From Mesorhizobium sp. M3A.F.Ca.ET.080.04.2.1 (lineage in GTDB: Bacteria > Pseudomonadota > Alphaproteobacteria > Rhizobiales > Rhizobiaceae): a stretch of DNA of 64,000 bases. The position numbers and the translations under genes are program-made. Below, one piece after another: positions 25,911-34,552 of this stretch (its first letter is position 1; each line of letters opens with the position of its first letter). The stretch spans positions 1,550,001-1,614,000 of the forward strand of contig NZ_CP034451.1 of assembly GCF_003952525.1 (NCBI RefSeq), written 5' to 3'. The notes beneath the pieces are model-generated. The model was given only the letters and a program-made list of their open reading frames with translations, was not told where the DNA came from and searched no databases.

Positions 25911-27362
25911 TCACCGCTTAATCTCCCAGGTCGTTACGCGCTGGCCGGTTACAGGGTCCTTGCCGTCTTTCAACTGCACGCCCTGCGCCAGGAGTTCCTC
26001 GCGCACGCGGTCGGCCTCGGCCCAGTTTTTCGCCGCGATCAACGCCAGGCGCTCGGCAATCGCCGTCGCAATCGCCGCCTCGTCCACCTTGGCCGCGCCG
26101 ACGTCGAAGCCGAGGAAGGCGAGCGCGGTCTTCAGCGACGCAGCGGCTGCGTTCTCGCCGGTGCCGCCGAACTCCACCGCCTCGCCGGCAAGCTGCGTGA
26201 GGCGCTGGAAGGCGGCGTAGGTGGCGAGATCGTCGGACAGGGCTTCCACCACTTCGGCCGGCAATTCCTTCGCCGTCGCCGGCGCCAGGTCGGCGGCCCG
26301 CTTCCATTTGCGCAGCGTGTTCTCCGCTTCCTCCAGCTTGCGCACCGAGAAGTCGATCGGCTCGCGGTAATGCGTCATCAGCATCGCCAGCCTGAGCACC
26401 TCGCCCGGCCAGCTGCGGCCGCCGAAGGTCTCGGTCTCCAGAAGCTCATGGATCGAATAGAAGTTGCCGAGGCTCTTCGACATCTTCTGGCCTTCGACCT
26501 GCAGGAAGCCATTGTGCATCCAAATGTTGGCCATGACCTTGGTGCCGTGGGCGCAGCGCGACTGGGCAATCTCGTTCTCGTGATGCGGGAAGATCAGGTC
26601 GAGGCCGCCGCCATGGATGTCGAAAACCTCGCCGAGATAGGCGGCCGACATGGCCGAGCACTCGATGTGCCAGCCCGGCCGACCCCGGCCCCAGGGGCTG
26701 TCCCAGCCGGGCTCTTCCGGCGTCGACAGTTTCCACAGCACGAAGTCGCCGGGATTCTTCTTGTGCGCGTCGACGGCGATGCGGGCGCCGGCCTGCTGCT
26801 CGTCGAGATTGCGCTTCGACAGCTCGCCATAGTCAGGCATCGAGGCCGTGTCGAACAGCACCTCGCCCGCCGCGACATAGGCATGGCCACGCTCGATCAG
26901 TTGCTTGATCAGCGACAGCATGTCGGCCTTGCCGTCGGCGCGGGGTGCGACGAACTCGGTGGCGCGCGGCTCGAAGGTCGGCTCCAGGCAGCCCAGGGTG
27001 GCGACATCCTTGTGGTACTGGTCGGCTGTCTTTTCGGTGACTTTCCTGATGGCGTCGTTCAGCGACAGTTTTCCCGCCGCGATCTCGTCGCCGAAGTCGC
27101 GAAGCGCGCGTGCGTTGATCTTGTCGTCGACATCCGTGATGTTGCGCACATACGTCACGTGACTTTCGCCATAGACTTGGCGCAACAGGCGGAACAGCAC
27201 GTCGAAGACGATCGCCGGCCGGGCGTTGCCGATATGGGCGAAGTCGTAGACCGTCGGGCCGCAGACATACATACGCACGCGTTGCGGATCGATCGGAACA
27301 AACGGCTCCTTCGTGCGCGTCAGCGTATTGTAGAGGCTGAGACCCTTCGATGCGTCCGACAT
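25911..27362 (-). CDS. cysS: Cysteinyl-tRNA synthetase
   Basis: A 483-residue class I synthetase that charges tRNA-Cys. It has the zinc-binding [16 protein letters not shown] segment, including the HIGH-type HIGN motif, and the KMSKS signature as [10 protein letters not shown]. Further zinc ligands lie in [10 protein letters not shown] and [13 protein letters not shown]-terminal DALR-like helical domain follows. The ATG at 27362 is chosen because family members begin a few residues before the [12 protein letters not shown] segment seen here; upstream in-frame codons have no homologous look. Length is normal. Confidence 0.95.
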   Translation of the reverse strand: MSDASKGLSLYNTLTRTKEPFVPIDPQRVRMYVCGPTVYDFAHIGNARPAIVFDVLFRLLRQVYGESHVTYVRNITDVDDKINARALRDFGDEIAAGKLSLNDAIRKVTEKTADQYHKDVATLGCLEPTFEPRATEFVAPRADGKADMLSLIKQLIERGHAYVAAGEVLFDTASMPDYGELSKRNLDEQQAGARIAVDAHKKNPGDFVLWKLSTPEEPGWDSPWGRGRPGWHIECSAMSAAYLGEVFDIHGGGLDLIFPHHENEIAQSRCAHGTKVMANIWMHNGFLQVEGQKMSKSLGNFYSIHELLETETFGGRSWPGEVLRLAMLMTHYREPIDFSVRKLEEAENTLRKWKRAADLAPATAKELPAEVVEALSDDLATYAAFQRLTQLAGEAVEFGGTGENAAAASLKTALAFLGFDVGAAKVDEAAIATAIAERLALIAAKNWAEADRVREELLAQGVQLKDGKDPVTGQRVTTWEIKR

Positions 27363-27750
27363 GCGTGCCCTTCCCGGTTGGTTACCCGCAAAACCCGCCT
27401 TGCGCCGAGACGCAAATCGGGCTCCAGCCTGCTGGCCGGGGCGTTTGTCCAATCTGGGGAAAGATACGGCGAAAACGTCCGGACCAGCGCGAGGCTAGCC
27501 AATAATGCAAATGCCACAAATGGCGAAAGACGTTTTCATGGCCGGCTTTATCGCGCCCGCTGCTGTTGCCGTCAAGTCGCTGCAGACGGGAAAGATGTCA
27601 ATGGATCACAGGTAAAGACCGCGCGAAACATTTTATTAAACATGTCGGCACAGTGATGAAACATTCTCGGGCTAGACCGCCACGGCGTCACGATTTGGTC
27701 CGAATCGACTATCAGACGCAGACACGAAAACGTTACCAGGGAAGAGAACA
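27363..27750. other. Intergenic region without a recognisable gene
   Basis: A 388-base stretch between cysS and a small plus-strand gene. It is more AT-rich than its surroundings toward the right end (around 27620-27700) and probably carries promoters for both divergent genes. No RNA gene, operator or repeat was recognised. Confidence 0.4.
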
Positions 27751-27906
27751 ATGCCTCGAAACAAGCAGGAACAAAGCCGACCGGCGCAACAGCCGCTCAC
27801 CAAGCAGTACCGCGCGATCGGCCCGGCCGCCATCGTCGCGGCCCTTCTTCACACCGCGAAGAAGAAGAAGCCGGCGCAGAAGATCATTTCGCCGCGCGCC
27901 GCCTGA
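27751..27906 (+). CDS. Small basic hypothetical protein (51 residues)
   Basis: A short open frame from ATG at 27751 to TGA at 27906. It encodes 51 residues starting MPRNKQEQSRPAQQPLTKQY, then a hydrophobic helix IGPAAIVAALLHT and a lysine-rich tail TAKKKKPAQK. A GGGAAGAG ribosome-binding site sits seven to nine bases upstream, and codon use matches the surrounding genes. The helix followed by lysines could let it sit at a membrane surface. No family is recognised and no function is assigned. Confidence 0.6.
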   Translation: MPRNKQEQSRPAQQPLTKQYRAIGPAAIVAALLHTAKKKKPAQKIISPRAA

Positions 27907-28003
27907 AACGGCACGATCGGCGCAGTCCCCTATGATGGGAACGCCGGCGATGTAGGCGCCAACCAGCGCCTCGGGAGTGGAAGGCCTCCGAAAGCAGCCT
28001 TCG

Positions 28004-28765
28004 CTAGAATAAGGTCATCTGGTTTTCGTCCGCGCCGGGCTTCTGGCGCCCGGCCTTCCCGGGTTGCGGCCCGATGACGCTCCGCTCCTGAATCTCCGGC
28101 CCAGTGTTGGCGACCTTGTTGACAAGGTCGGAAACCGGAACCGCTTCGAAGAAATCGGGTTCGGCCGGGTGCAGCAGGTCGAGCACATGGCGCGGCTCCT
28201 GCGTGCGGCAGTCCAGCCAGCGCGCAAAATCGCGCTCGTCGATCACCACCGGCATGCGGTCGTGGATATGGGCGATGCCCGCGTTGGCGCGCGTCGCCAG
28301 AATCGCGCCCGTATCCATTTCGGAGCCACCCGGTTCGGCATAGGTCTCGACCAGCCCGGCGAATGCGATGACGCCGCCCTGCCGCGGCCGGATCCAATAG
28401 GGCTGGCCCTTGCCGGCGCCTGACTGCTGCCATTCATAGAAGCCGGAGGCCGGCACAAGGGCGCGGCGGTGGCGCATGGCGGTCTTGAAAGAGGCCTTGC
28501 CCTGCACGCCTTCCGAGCGGGCGTTGAAAAGCAGCGGAAATTCTCTGGTGTCCTTCACCCAGCTCGGAATCAGGCCCCAGCGCACCAGCATCGGCTGGCG
28601 GTCCGGCAGGTTGGAGCCCGGCGACCGCGGCGGGCCGGCCACCACCATCAGCACCGGCTGCGTCGGCGCGATGTTGTAGCGCGGCGGGAAGTCCTCCAGC
28701 TCGGCCAGACCGAGACAGGCGGCAGTTTCCTGCGGGGTAGCAGTCAAGGCAAAGCGCCCGGCCAT
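28004..28765 (-). CDS. SRAP (HMCES/YedK) family protein with catalytic Cys2 replaced by Ala
   Basis: A 253-residue SOS response-associated peptidase-like protein. SRAP proteins normally start MCGRF and use Cys2 to form a stable crosslink with abasic sites in single-stranded DNA. Here the codon after ATG is GCC, giving MAGRFALTATPQE. The other family residues look intact: PPRYNIAPTQP, LFNARSEGV, VPASGFYEW with the glutamate, and AHIHDRMPVVI with the histidine. The start is secure, with AGAGG four bases upstream and no cysteine nearby upstream. It is therefore either a non-crosslinking paralogue or inactivated. It is divergent from a NUDIX gene. Confidence 0.9.
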   Translation of the reverse strand: MAGRFALTATPQETAACLGLAELEDFPPRYNIAPTQPVLMVVAGPPRSPGSNLPDRQPMLVRWGLIPSWVKDTREFPLLFNARSEGVQGKASFKTAMRHRRALVPASGFYEWQQSGAGKGQPYWIRPRQGGVIAFAGLVETYAEPGGSEMDTGAILATRANAGIAHIHDRMPVVIDERDFARWLDCRTQEPRHVLDLLHPAEPDFFEAVPVSDLVNKVANTGPEIQERSVIGPQPGKAGRQKPGADENQMTLF

Positions 28766-28891
28766 GATCCTCTGCAGCTCTCGAAATTGCGTTGTCGCCA
28801 AAGTGGCAATGGAAGGAGGCTTCCGCAACGGGTAATGCTGCGCTGGTCGTTCGCCTCGCCCAGACAATACCGGGCCAGCAAGCAGGTAGCC

Positions 28892-29317
28892 ATGGAACCG
28901 CGCAAGATCATCCCTGCCGTCTCGGTTGCCGTCGTGCGTGGCAAGACGGTGCTTCTGGTCAGGCGCGCACGGCCGCCGTCGCAGGGGCTCTATGCCTATC
29001 CGGGCGGCAAGGTGGAAGCTGGCGAAACCCTGGCGCAAGCGGCGGCTCGCGAGCTCCTGGAGGAAACCGGCCTCGCGGCCAAGGACTATCGGCCGCTGCG
29101 CGACATCCATATCGACGGCAGCGGCGAGAACCACGCGGTCGACTATCTGCTGACGGTGTTCGGCGCGATTTACGTCGGGGGCGAGCCGGTGGCCAGCGAC
29201 GATGCCGAATCGGCGGCCTTCTATACGCTGGCGGAAATGGCGGAGATGCCGCTCGCGGGCGATGTCCTGTCGGTGGCCGAGAAACTGCTCGGGCCGGCTC
29301 AAGACGCCTGGCAATAA
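28892..29317 (+). CDS. NUDIX hydrolase
   Basis: A 141-residue hydrolase with a complete Nudix box: GGKVEAGETLAQAAAR followed by ELLEETGL, carrying the REx2EE metal-binding core. NUDIX enzymes cleave nucleoside diphosphates linked to another group; this compact form resembles ADP-ribose or 8-oxo-dGTP sanitising enzymes. The ATG at 28892 has AGCAGGT upstream and starts directly before the first beta strand. It is divergently transcribed from the SRAP gene, and both relate to nucleotide or DNA damage, which is suggestive only. Confidence 0.9.
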   Translation: MEPRKIIPAVSVAVVRGKTVLLVRRARPPSQGLYAYPGGKVEAGETLAQAAARELLEETGLAAKDYRPLRDIHIDGSGENHAVDYLLTVFGAIYVGGEPVASDDAESAAFYTLAEMAEMPLAGDVLSVAEKLLGPAQDAWQ

Positions 29318-29387
29318 CCGTCGAGAAACGCCTTGCAGGCGACAAAATGTTTCGCCACAAAGCCTTACCCTCTCACGCCAAGCCGAC

Positions 29388-29765
29388 ATGACACGCGCCT
29401 CGCCCCTCCTCGCCGCATGCCTTGCCGTCATCATGGCGGTCGCGGCGCGGCCGACGCTTGCTGCAGAAGCGCCGTTCGAGCCCGGGCTGATGCGGCTGGC
29501 CGAGGTGCTGGGCTCGCTGCATTTCCTGCGCAATCTCTGCGGCGAGAAGGGCGACCAGTGGCGGGTCGAGATGGAAAAGCTGCTCGAATCGGAAAACCCC
29601 GATCCGGAGCGGCGCGCCCGCTTCATCGCATCCTTCAACCGCGGCTATCGCTCCTTTAGCGGCACTTACACGCAGTGCACCGCTTCAGCGACCGAGGCCA
29701 TCGCCCGCTACATGAAGGAGGGCGAGACCCTGTCGCGCGACATCGCTTCGCGCTATGGCAATTGA
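29388..29765 (+). CDS. TIGR02301-type small secreted protein
   Basis: A 125-residue protein with a clear N-terminal signal peptide (SPLLAACLAVIMAVAARPTLA, cleaved near LAAEA). The mature part contains LGSLHFLRNLCGEKGDQWR and two cysteines that could form a disulfide. This matches a conserved alphaproteobacterial family of unknown function (TIGR02301). It follows the NUDIX gene by 70 bases on the same strand and may share its transcript. Probable location is the periplasm. Confidence 0.82.
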   Translation: MTRASPLLAACLAVIMAVAARPTLAAEAPFEPGLMRLAEVLGSLHFLRNLCGEKGDQWRVEMEKLLESENPDPERRARFIASFNRGYRSFSGTYTQCTASATEAIARYMKEGETLSRDIASRYGN

Positions 29766-29886
29766 GCGCCGTGAGATTCGCCCTGGCGGGCTCAACCCTT
29801 GTGCCAAACCGGGCCAGACTGCAAATACTGGTGTTGCAGACATGCCACAGTATTAACGAAACCTTAGCGCACAAATCCGGAATTAA

Positions 29887-29938
29887 CTCAAACTGAAGGT
29901 TTTGATGCCGCAAGCCGGTCTAATCGGCTAAGTTTGAG
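29887..29938. other. Nested hairpin in a 312-base intergenic region
   Basis: CTCAAACT (29887-29894) pairs with AGTTTGAG (29931-29938), and inside it AGCCG (29913-29917) pairs with CGGCT (29925-29929) around a seven-base loop. A single base separates the two stems on the 3' side. It could be a structured RNA element upstream of the small gene at 30078 or a decayed terminator. The rest of the gap from 29766 to 30077 shows no gene. Confidence 0.4.
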
Positions 29939-30077
29939 ATCGATCGAGCGCAGTCCCGCCGGAAGCGTGGATCACGACGCAGGAAATGTCGTGCTGAAAC
30001 AATTGCGGGGCTGCGGATGAACAGACAGGTCAAGCCTGATCCCGCAAGGATCGCCGCTTGAAAAGGTGGACATCGCA

Positions 30078-30335
30078 ATGGAACATGGTGTCAGCGAAAT
30101 CGACGCGTTGGTCAGGGAAGAAAAGCGCCTGACTGCCGTTGAAAGCCACTGCGAAGCCTGGGCGGAAGGCCTGTCGGCCGGCATCGAGCCGGAAATCATC
30201 GCCGAGGCAGCGCTCGAAACGGCTTTTGGCGAGATGCTGCGCGCAAATGGCGAAACCTCCGCTCTCGCCCTGCTCGACCGCATGCGGGAAAAGGTGATCG
30301 CCGGCGCCTTCGAGCCGGAGCGGCTGAAGCACTGA
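30078..30335 (+). CDS. Small acidic helical hypothetical protein (85 residues)
   Basis: The frame starts at ATG 30078 (MEHGVSEIDALVREEKRLTA), with AAGGTGG eight bases upstream deciding the start over a GTG at 30066. The product is 85 residues, strongly helical and acidic, with no signal or membrane segment: AEGLSAGIEPEIIAEAALET followed by GEMLRANGETSALALLDRM. It has the feel of a conserved rhizobial cytosolic protein, but no family is recognised. It is isolated, with gaps on either side. Confidence 0.65.
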   Translation: MEHGVSEIDALVREEKRLTAVESHCEAWAEGLSAGIEPEIIAEAALETAFGEMLRANGETSALALLDRMREKVIAGAFEPERLKH

Positions 30336-30583
30336 AGCCGCGTCCCGCCGTACCGCCGCACACTTCTCGGCGACATGCATTAGCTGCCGCTTCTTTGACG
30401 GCAACGGCCCGTTTGGGCATCATGTCCATGCGCGTTGATGGCCGCGAATGCCGAGCGCGGCAGAGTAGCCCTGCGTTTGGTAGAATTGGCGAACTGCTCT
30501 AATCCTTTGCGCAATTGCGAACGACCGTTACACAGTTCTGGAATTGGCTTGGCGGGGCCTGGAAAAACACGGAGAGGCAGGCG

Positions 30584-31381
30584 GTGAAATTTTCGATGTC
30601 GGGCTATCCACGCGGGCTGACCCTCGGCATCTGGGTCGCAGCGTCCTGCCTGGCCGCTCCGCTGGGACTGTGTCTGGTCAGCACTCCCTCCTACGCGTTG
30701 AGCGAGATCCAGCGTGGGGACCTGCCTTCGCCGGTCGCACCGCCGGGCGACAGCGGAACGGCCGTGCCGGAACCCAGCGCGCCGATACCGGATCCGCTCG
30801 GCACGAAGCCTTCCGACAACGGGCAGCCGACGGACGATACGAACAAGAGCCAGCCGGAGGCGCCGTCCGGCAGCGGTGGCATCACCAGCCCGCGTGCCGA
30901 TCCGGAGGCACCGCCGCCCGCGGTCGTCTATGAGCTCGACAGGCTGCCGGAGCCGGTCAAGCGCATGCACGGCATGCTCATCGAGGCCTGCAAGAGCGGC
31001 GACATCGAGAAGCTCAGGCCGCTGATCGGCCAGGGTGATTCGATGACGCAACTATCGCTCGGCGACATCGACGGCGATCCGATCGCCTTCCTCAAGGGGC
31101 TCTCAGGCGACGGCGACGGCCAGGAGATCCTTGCCATCCTGGAGGAGGTGCTCAGCGCCGGCTACGTCCATGTCGACACCGGCACGCCGCAGGAACTCTA
31201 TGTCTGGCCGTATTTCTTTGCGCTGCCGCTCGACAAGCTCGATTCGCGGCAGCGCGTCGAGTTGTTCAAGCTCGTCACCGCAAGCGACTATGACGACATG
31301 AAGCAATTTGGCGCCTACATCTTCTACCGCGTCGGCATTACGCCGGCCGGCCAGTGGATGTTCTTCGTCGCCGGGGATTGA
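30584..31381 (+). CDS. Secreted hypothetical protein with proline-rich linker
   Basis: A 265-residue protein. A signal-type hydrophobic segment (LGIWVAASCLAAPLGLCLVS) is followed by a low-complexity Pro/Ser/Asp linker of about 75 residues and then a globular C-terminal domain that begins VVYELDRLPEPVKRMHGMLI and ends PAGQWMFFVAGD. The GTG start at 30584 is chosen because GGAGAGG lies seven bases upstream. The globular part has an ankyrin-like EACKSGDIEKLRPLIGQGD stretch, suggesting a single degenerate helical repeat. Probably periplasmic; function unknown. Confidence 0.75.
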   Translation: MKFSMSGYPRGLTLGIWVAASCLAAPLGLCLVSTPSYALSEIQRGDLPSPVAPPGDSGTAVPEPSAPIPDPLGTKPSDNGQPTDDTNKSQPEAPSGSGGITSPRADPEAPPPAVVYELDRLPEPVKRMHGMLIEACKSGDIEKLRPLIGQGDSMTQLSLGDIDGDPIAFLKGLSGDGDGQEILAILEEVLSAGYVHVDTGTPQELYVWPYFFALPLDKLDSRQRVELFKLVTASDYDDMKQFGAYIFYRVGITPAGQWMFFVAGD

Positions 31382-31455
31382 GGCTTCAGCATACCGGACA
31401 TTGGGGTGTATGGACTGGGGAGACTGGCAGCTTCGCCGAAAGCGCCATTCCTTCA

Positions 31456-31541
31456 TCGTTGGCGATTGGCCAAAGCCGGCGCGACGACCAATCTCCTCCC
31501 TTGTGGGGGAGATGTCCGGCAGGACAGAGGGGCGCGCGAAG
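31456..31541. repeat. Mosaic palindromic repeat, single unit (copy 4)
   Basis: One unit only: GGCGATTGGCCAAAGC at 31461-31476, then CCAATCTCCTCCCTTGTGGG, then GGCAGGACAGAGGGG ending near 31541. Unlike the other loci there is no inverted partner. It lies between two convergent genes, so the hairpin may serve as a terminator for either. Confidence 0.8.
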
Positions 31542-31570
31542 GATCGCTGCCGTGACGTGTTCTTGGCTGT

Positions 31571-32902
31571 CTAAACTGCCAATGCCTCGGAGAACTCCAC
31601 CGCCCTCCCCTGGCCGGGCGTGGCGATCTCGCCTTCCCACATGACGCGGTTGCCACGAACAATAGTGCCGACCGGCCAGCCGGTGACCTCTTTGCCGTCG
31701 TAGGGCGTCCAGCCGGCCTTGGAGCCTGCCTGCGCATTGGTGATGGTCTGGCGCCGCTTGAGGTCGACGACGGTGAAGTCGGCGTCGTAGCCGGCTGCGA
31801 TGCGGCCTTTGCGCGCCATGCCGAAGATGCGCTGCGGACCGTGGCTCGAAAGATCGACGAAGCGCTGCAGAGTGAGCCGGCCGGCATTGACGTGGTCGAG
31901 CATGATCGGCACCAGCGTCTGCACTCCGGTCATGCCCGACGGCGAAGCCGGATAGGACTTTGCCTTCTCTGCCAGTGTGTGCGGCGCGTGGTCGGAGCCC
32001 AGCACGTCGACTATGCCTTGCGAGACGCCATGCCAGACGCCGTCGCGGTGGCGCGGAGCGCGCACCGGGGGGTTCATCTGGATCAGCGTGCCGAGCCGCG
32101 CGTAGTCCTCCGCCGTCAGGGTCAGATGATGCGGCGTCGCCTCGCAGGTGGCGACATCCTTGTGTTTTTCCAGAAATGCGATTTCCTCGGCGGTCGAGAT
32201 GTGCAGCACGTGGATGCGCGCGCGGGTCTGCCTGGCGATGCGCACGAGGCGCTCGGTGCAGCGAAGCGCGGCGATCTCGTCGCGCCAGACCGGATGGGAT
32301 GACGGATCGCCATCGATCCGCTCGCCGAGGCGCTCGCGCAGGCGGAACTCGTCCTCCGAATGGAAGGCGGCGCGGCGGCGCGTGTTGCGCAGAATCGAGG
32401 CAACGCCCTCGTCGTCCTCGACCAGCAGGTCGCCGGTCGACGAGCCCATGAACACCTTGATGCCGGCTGCCCCCGGCAGACGCTCGAGCTCGGCGACGTC
32501 GCCGGCATTGTCGCGCGTGCCGCCGACCCAGAAGGCGAAGTCGCAATGCATGCAGCGCGTGGCGCGCCGCACCTTGTCGGCAAGCGCCGCCTCGCTGGTG
32601 GTCAGCGGATTGGTGTTCGGCATTTCGAAGACGGCAGTGACGCCGCCGAGCACCGCGGCGCGCGATCCCGTCTCCAGATCTTCCTTGTGTTCCAGCCCCG
32701 GCTCGCGGAAATGCACCTGGCTATCGACGACGCCGGGGAGAATGTGCAGGCCGCGGCAGTCGATCGTCTCGCCGGCCGAAGCCTGGCCGAGATCGCCTAT
32801 GGCCGCTACGCGCCCGGCCCTCACACCGACATCGCGCCGGCCCTCGCCGTCATGGTTGACCACCGTGCCGCCTGTCAGGATGAGGTCATAGGTGGTTGCC
32901 AT
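31571..32902 (-). CDS. Dihydroorotase-like amidohydrolase with a Gln in the HxH metal site
   Basis: A 443-residue amidohydrolase of the dihydroorotase type. The lysine that is carboxylated in the family lies in GIKVFMGSSTG. Later histidines lie in AAFHSEDEF and IHVLHISTAEE, and the aspartate in DVLGSDHAPHT. However, the first metal motif reads VVDSQVHFREPG where canonical enzymes have D-x-H-V-H, so one metal histidine is replaced by glutamine. I recall such QVHFREPG proteins as a recurring subgroup. It may still hydrolyse a cyclic amide or may have drifted in function. The ATG at 32902 is preferred to a TTG at 32914. Confidence 0.82.
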   Translation of the reverse strand: MATTYDLILTGGTVVNHDGEGRRDVGVRAGRVAAIGDLGQASAGETIDCRGLHILPGVVDSQVHFREPGLEHKEDLETGSRAAVLGGVTAVFEMPNTNPLTTSEAALADKVRRATRCMHCDFAFWVGGTRDNAGDVAELERLPGAAGIKVFMGSSTGDLLVEDDEGVASILRNTRRRAAFHSEDEFRLRERLGERIDGDPSSHPVWRDEIAALRCTERLVRIARQTRARIHVLHISTAEEIAFLEKHKDVATCEATPHHLTLTAEDYARLGTLIQMNPPVRAPRHRDGVWHGVSQGIVDVLGSDHAPHTLAEKAKSYPASPSGMTGVQTLVPIMLDHVNAGRLTLQRFVDLSSHGPQRIFGMARKGRIAAGYDADFTVVDLKRRQTITNAQAGSKAGWTPYDGKEVTGWPVGTIVRGNRVMWEGEIATPGQGRAVEFSEALAV

Positions 32903-32987
32903 TGGATGGTCCAATCTCTTGCGGGGGGAGTGTCGCCGGCTTACGTAATGACCGTCGATTTTGCAAGATCAGGCCGATTTCCCGCTC

Positions 32988-33851
32988 ATGCCCTTTGCCC
33001 TGCTGAAAGACCGCGCGCTCCTCTCCGTGTCAGGCCCTGACGCCGAGCATTTCTTGCAGAATATCCTGACCACCGACCTGGATACGCTTGCCGCCAATGA
33101 GGTGAAACCCGGCGCACTGCTTACGCCGCAGGGCAAGATCCTGTTCGATTTTCTCATCTCGCGCAGCGGTGACAACGGCTTCCGCCTCGAATGCCGGGCC
33201 GATATCGCCGACGATTTCCTGCGCCGGCTGATGCTCTACCGGCTAAGGGCAAAGGCCGAGATTGCCAAGCAGGATCAGGCGCTTGTCACGGTTGCGTGGG
33301 GCGGTGATTCAACGCGCTCAGATTCTGATTCACCCGTGTTCGCCGATACCCGCTTCCGTGACGTCGGCGTCAAGCGATCCTATGGCAGCATGGCGGCGGA
33401 GGATGGCGACGTCGGCGCCTGGCAGGCCTTGCGCATCGCCAATGGCATTGCCGAGAGCGGTTCGGACTATCAGCTCGGCGATGCCTTTCCGCACGACGTG
33501 CTGCTCGACGAGACCGGCGGCGTCGGCTTCAAGAAGGGCTGCTATGTCGGTCAGGAAGTGGTCTCGCGCATGCAGCATCGCGGCACCGCGAGACGGCGCG
33601 TGCTGATCGCCGTTGCCACCGGCTCGCTGCCCCCGGCGGGGACGGAGGTGACCGTCAACGGGCGGCCGATCGGCACGCTGGGTTCGGTCAGCGGCGGACG
33701 CGGACTTGCCATCGCCCGCATCGATCGCGTCAAGGCGGCGCTCGCTGCCGGCGAGGCGATCGTGGCCGGCGACACGGCCGTGACGCTGGTCATTCCTTCA
33801 TGGGCCAGATTCACCTTTCCGACCGACGGCCTCAGCGCGGAGGAGGCGTGA
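32988..33851 (+). CDS. ygfZ: Folate-binding YgfZ/GcvT-like protein
   Basis: A 287-residue protein of the YgfZ family, which uses tetrahydrofolate in the repair or maturation of iron-sulfur clusters. The diagnostic motif GFKKGCYVGQEVVSRMQHRG with its conserved cysteine is present, along with the GcvT-like start LSVSGPDAEHFLQNILTTDL. Start at ATG 32988 is chosen from family length; the ribosome-binding site is weak and a TTG at 32961 is possible. It overlaps the following HD-domain gene (TGATG), a linkage seen in other Rhizobiales. Confidence 0.9.
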   Translation: MPFALLKDRALLSVSGPDAEHFLQNILTTDLDTLAANEVKPGALLTPQGKILFDFLISRSGDNGFRLECRADIADDFLRRLMLYRLRAKAEIAKQDQALVTVAWGGDSTRSDSDSPVFADTRFRDVGVKRSYGSMAAEDGDVGAWQALRIANGIAESGSDYQLGDAFPHDVLLDETGGVGFKKGCYVGQEVVSRMQHRGTARRRVLIAVATGSLPPAGTEVTVNGRPIGTLGSVSGGRGLAIARIDRVKAALAAGEAIVAGDTAVTLVIPSWARFTFPTDGLSAEEA

Positions 33852-34489
33852 TGGCGGCCGATCGCGCCGGAGCGCCGCCGCGCGCCTGGCAACGCATGCT
33901 CTCCGGCCGGCGGCTCGACTTGCTCGATCCCTCGCCGCTCGACATCGAGATTGCCGACATTGCGCATGGGCTCGCCCGTGTCGCGCGCTGGAACGGCCAG
34001 ACCAGTGGCGAGCACGCCTTTTCGGTCGCGCAACATTCGCTGCTGGTCGAGGCGCTCTACGCTGAACTGGTGCCGGGCGCCTCCCCCGAGGCGCGACTGG
34101 CAGCCTTGCTCCATGATGCCCCCGAATATGTCATCGGCGACATGATCTCGCCGTTCAAGTCGGTGATGGGCGGCTCCTACAAGGATTGCGAGCTGAGGCT
34201 GCAGCGCGCCATTCACCTGCGCTTTTCCTTGCCGGCGGAGCTCGGCGGGACCGTCCGCAGGGACATCAAGCGCGCCGACCAGATCGCTGCCTATTACGAG
34301 GCGACACTGCTTGCCGGCTTCTCGACTGCGGAAGCCACCGAATACTTCGGCCGGCCGCGAGGCTTCTCCGCCGATCGTTTCGATTTCACGCCGCGCTCCG
34401 TGACCTGGGCGCAGGCGGCATTTCTAAAACGTTTCAAGGCGCTCGAAGCTAAACGGCAGTCTTTTCTTGCCGATAATCCAGTGACCTGA
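33851..34489 (+). CDS. HD-domain phosphohydrolase
   Basis: A 212-residue HD-superfamily metal-dependent phosphohydrolase. The metal-ligand set is visible as GEHAFSVAQHSLLV, the LAALLHDAPEYVIGD double motif and KRADQIAAYYEA. It is similar in outline to YfbR-type 5'-nucleotidases, but the substrate is not determined. The ATG overlaps the ygfZ stop codon and has GGAGG upstream inside the ygfZ end, so the two are translationally coupled. Confidence 0.88.
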   Translation: MAADRAGAPPRAWQRMLSGRRLDLLDPSPLDIEIADIAHGLARVARWNGQTSGEHAFSVAQHSLLVEALYAELVPGASPEARLAALLHDAPEYVIGDMISPFKSVMGGSYKDCELRLQRAIHLRFSLPAELGGTVRRDIKRADQIAAYYEATLLAGFSTAEATEYFGRPRGFSADRFDFTPRSVTWAQAAFLKRFKALEAKRQSFLADNPVT

Positions 34490-34552
34490 AAGAACGCTAA
34501 ATTAACCGCCGGTCGCGACAGTAACGTATCAGTCACCGTCGCAGGCGCGTTC

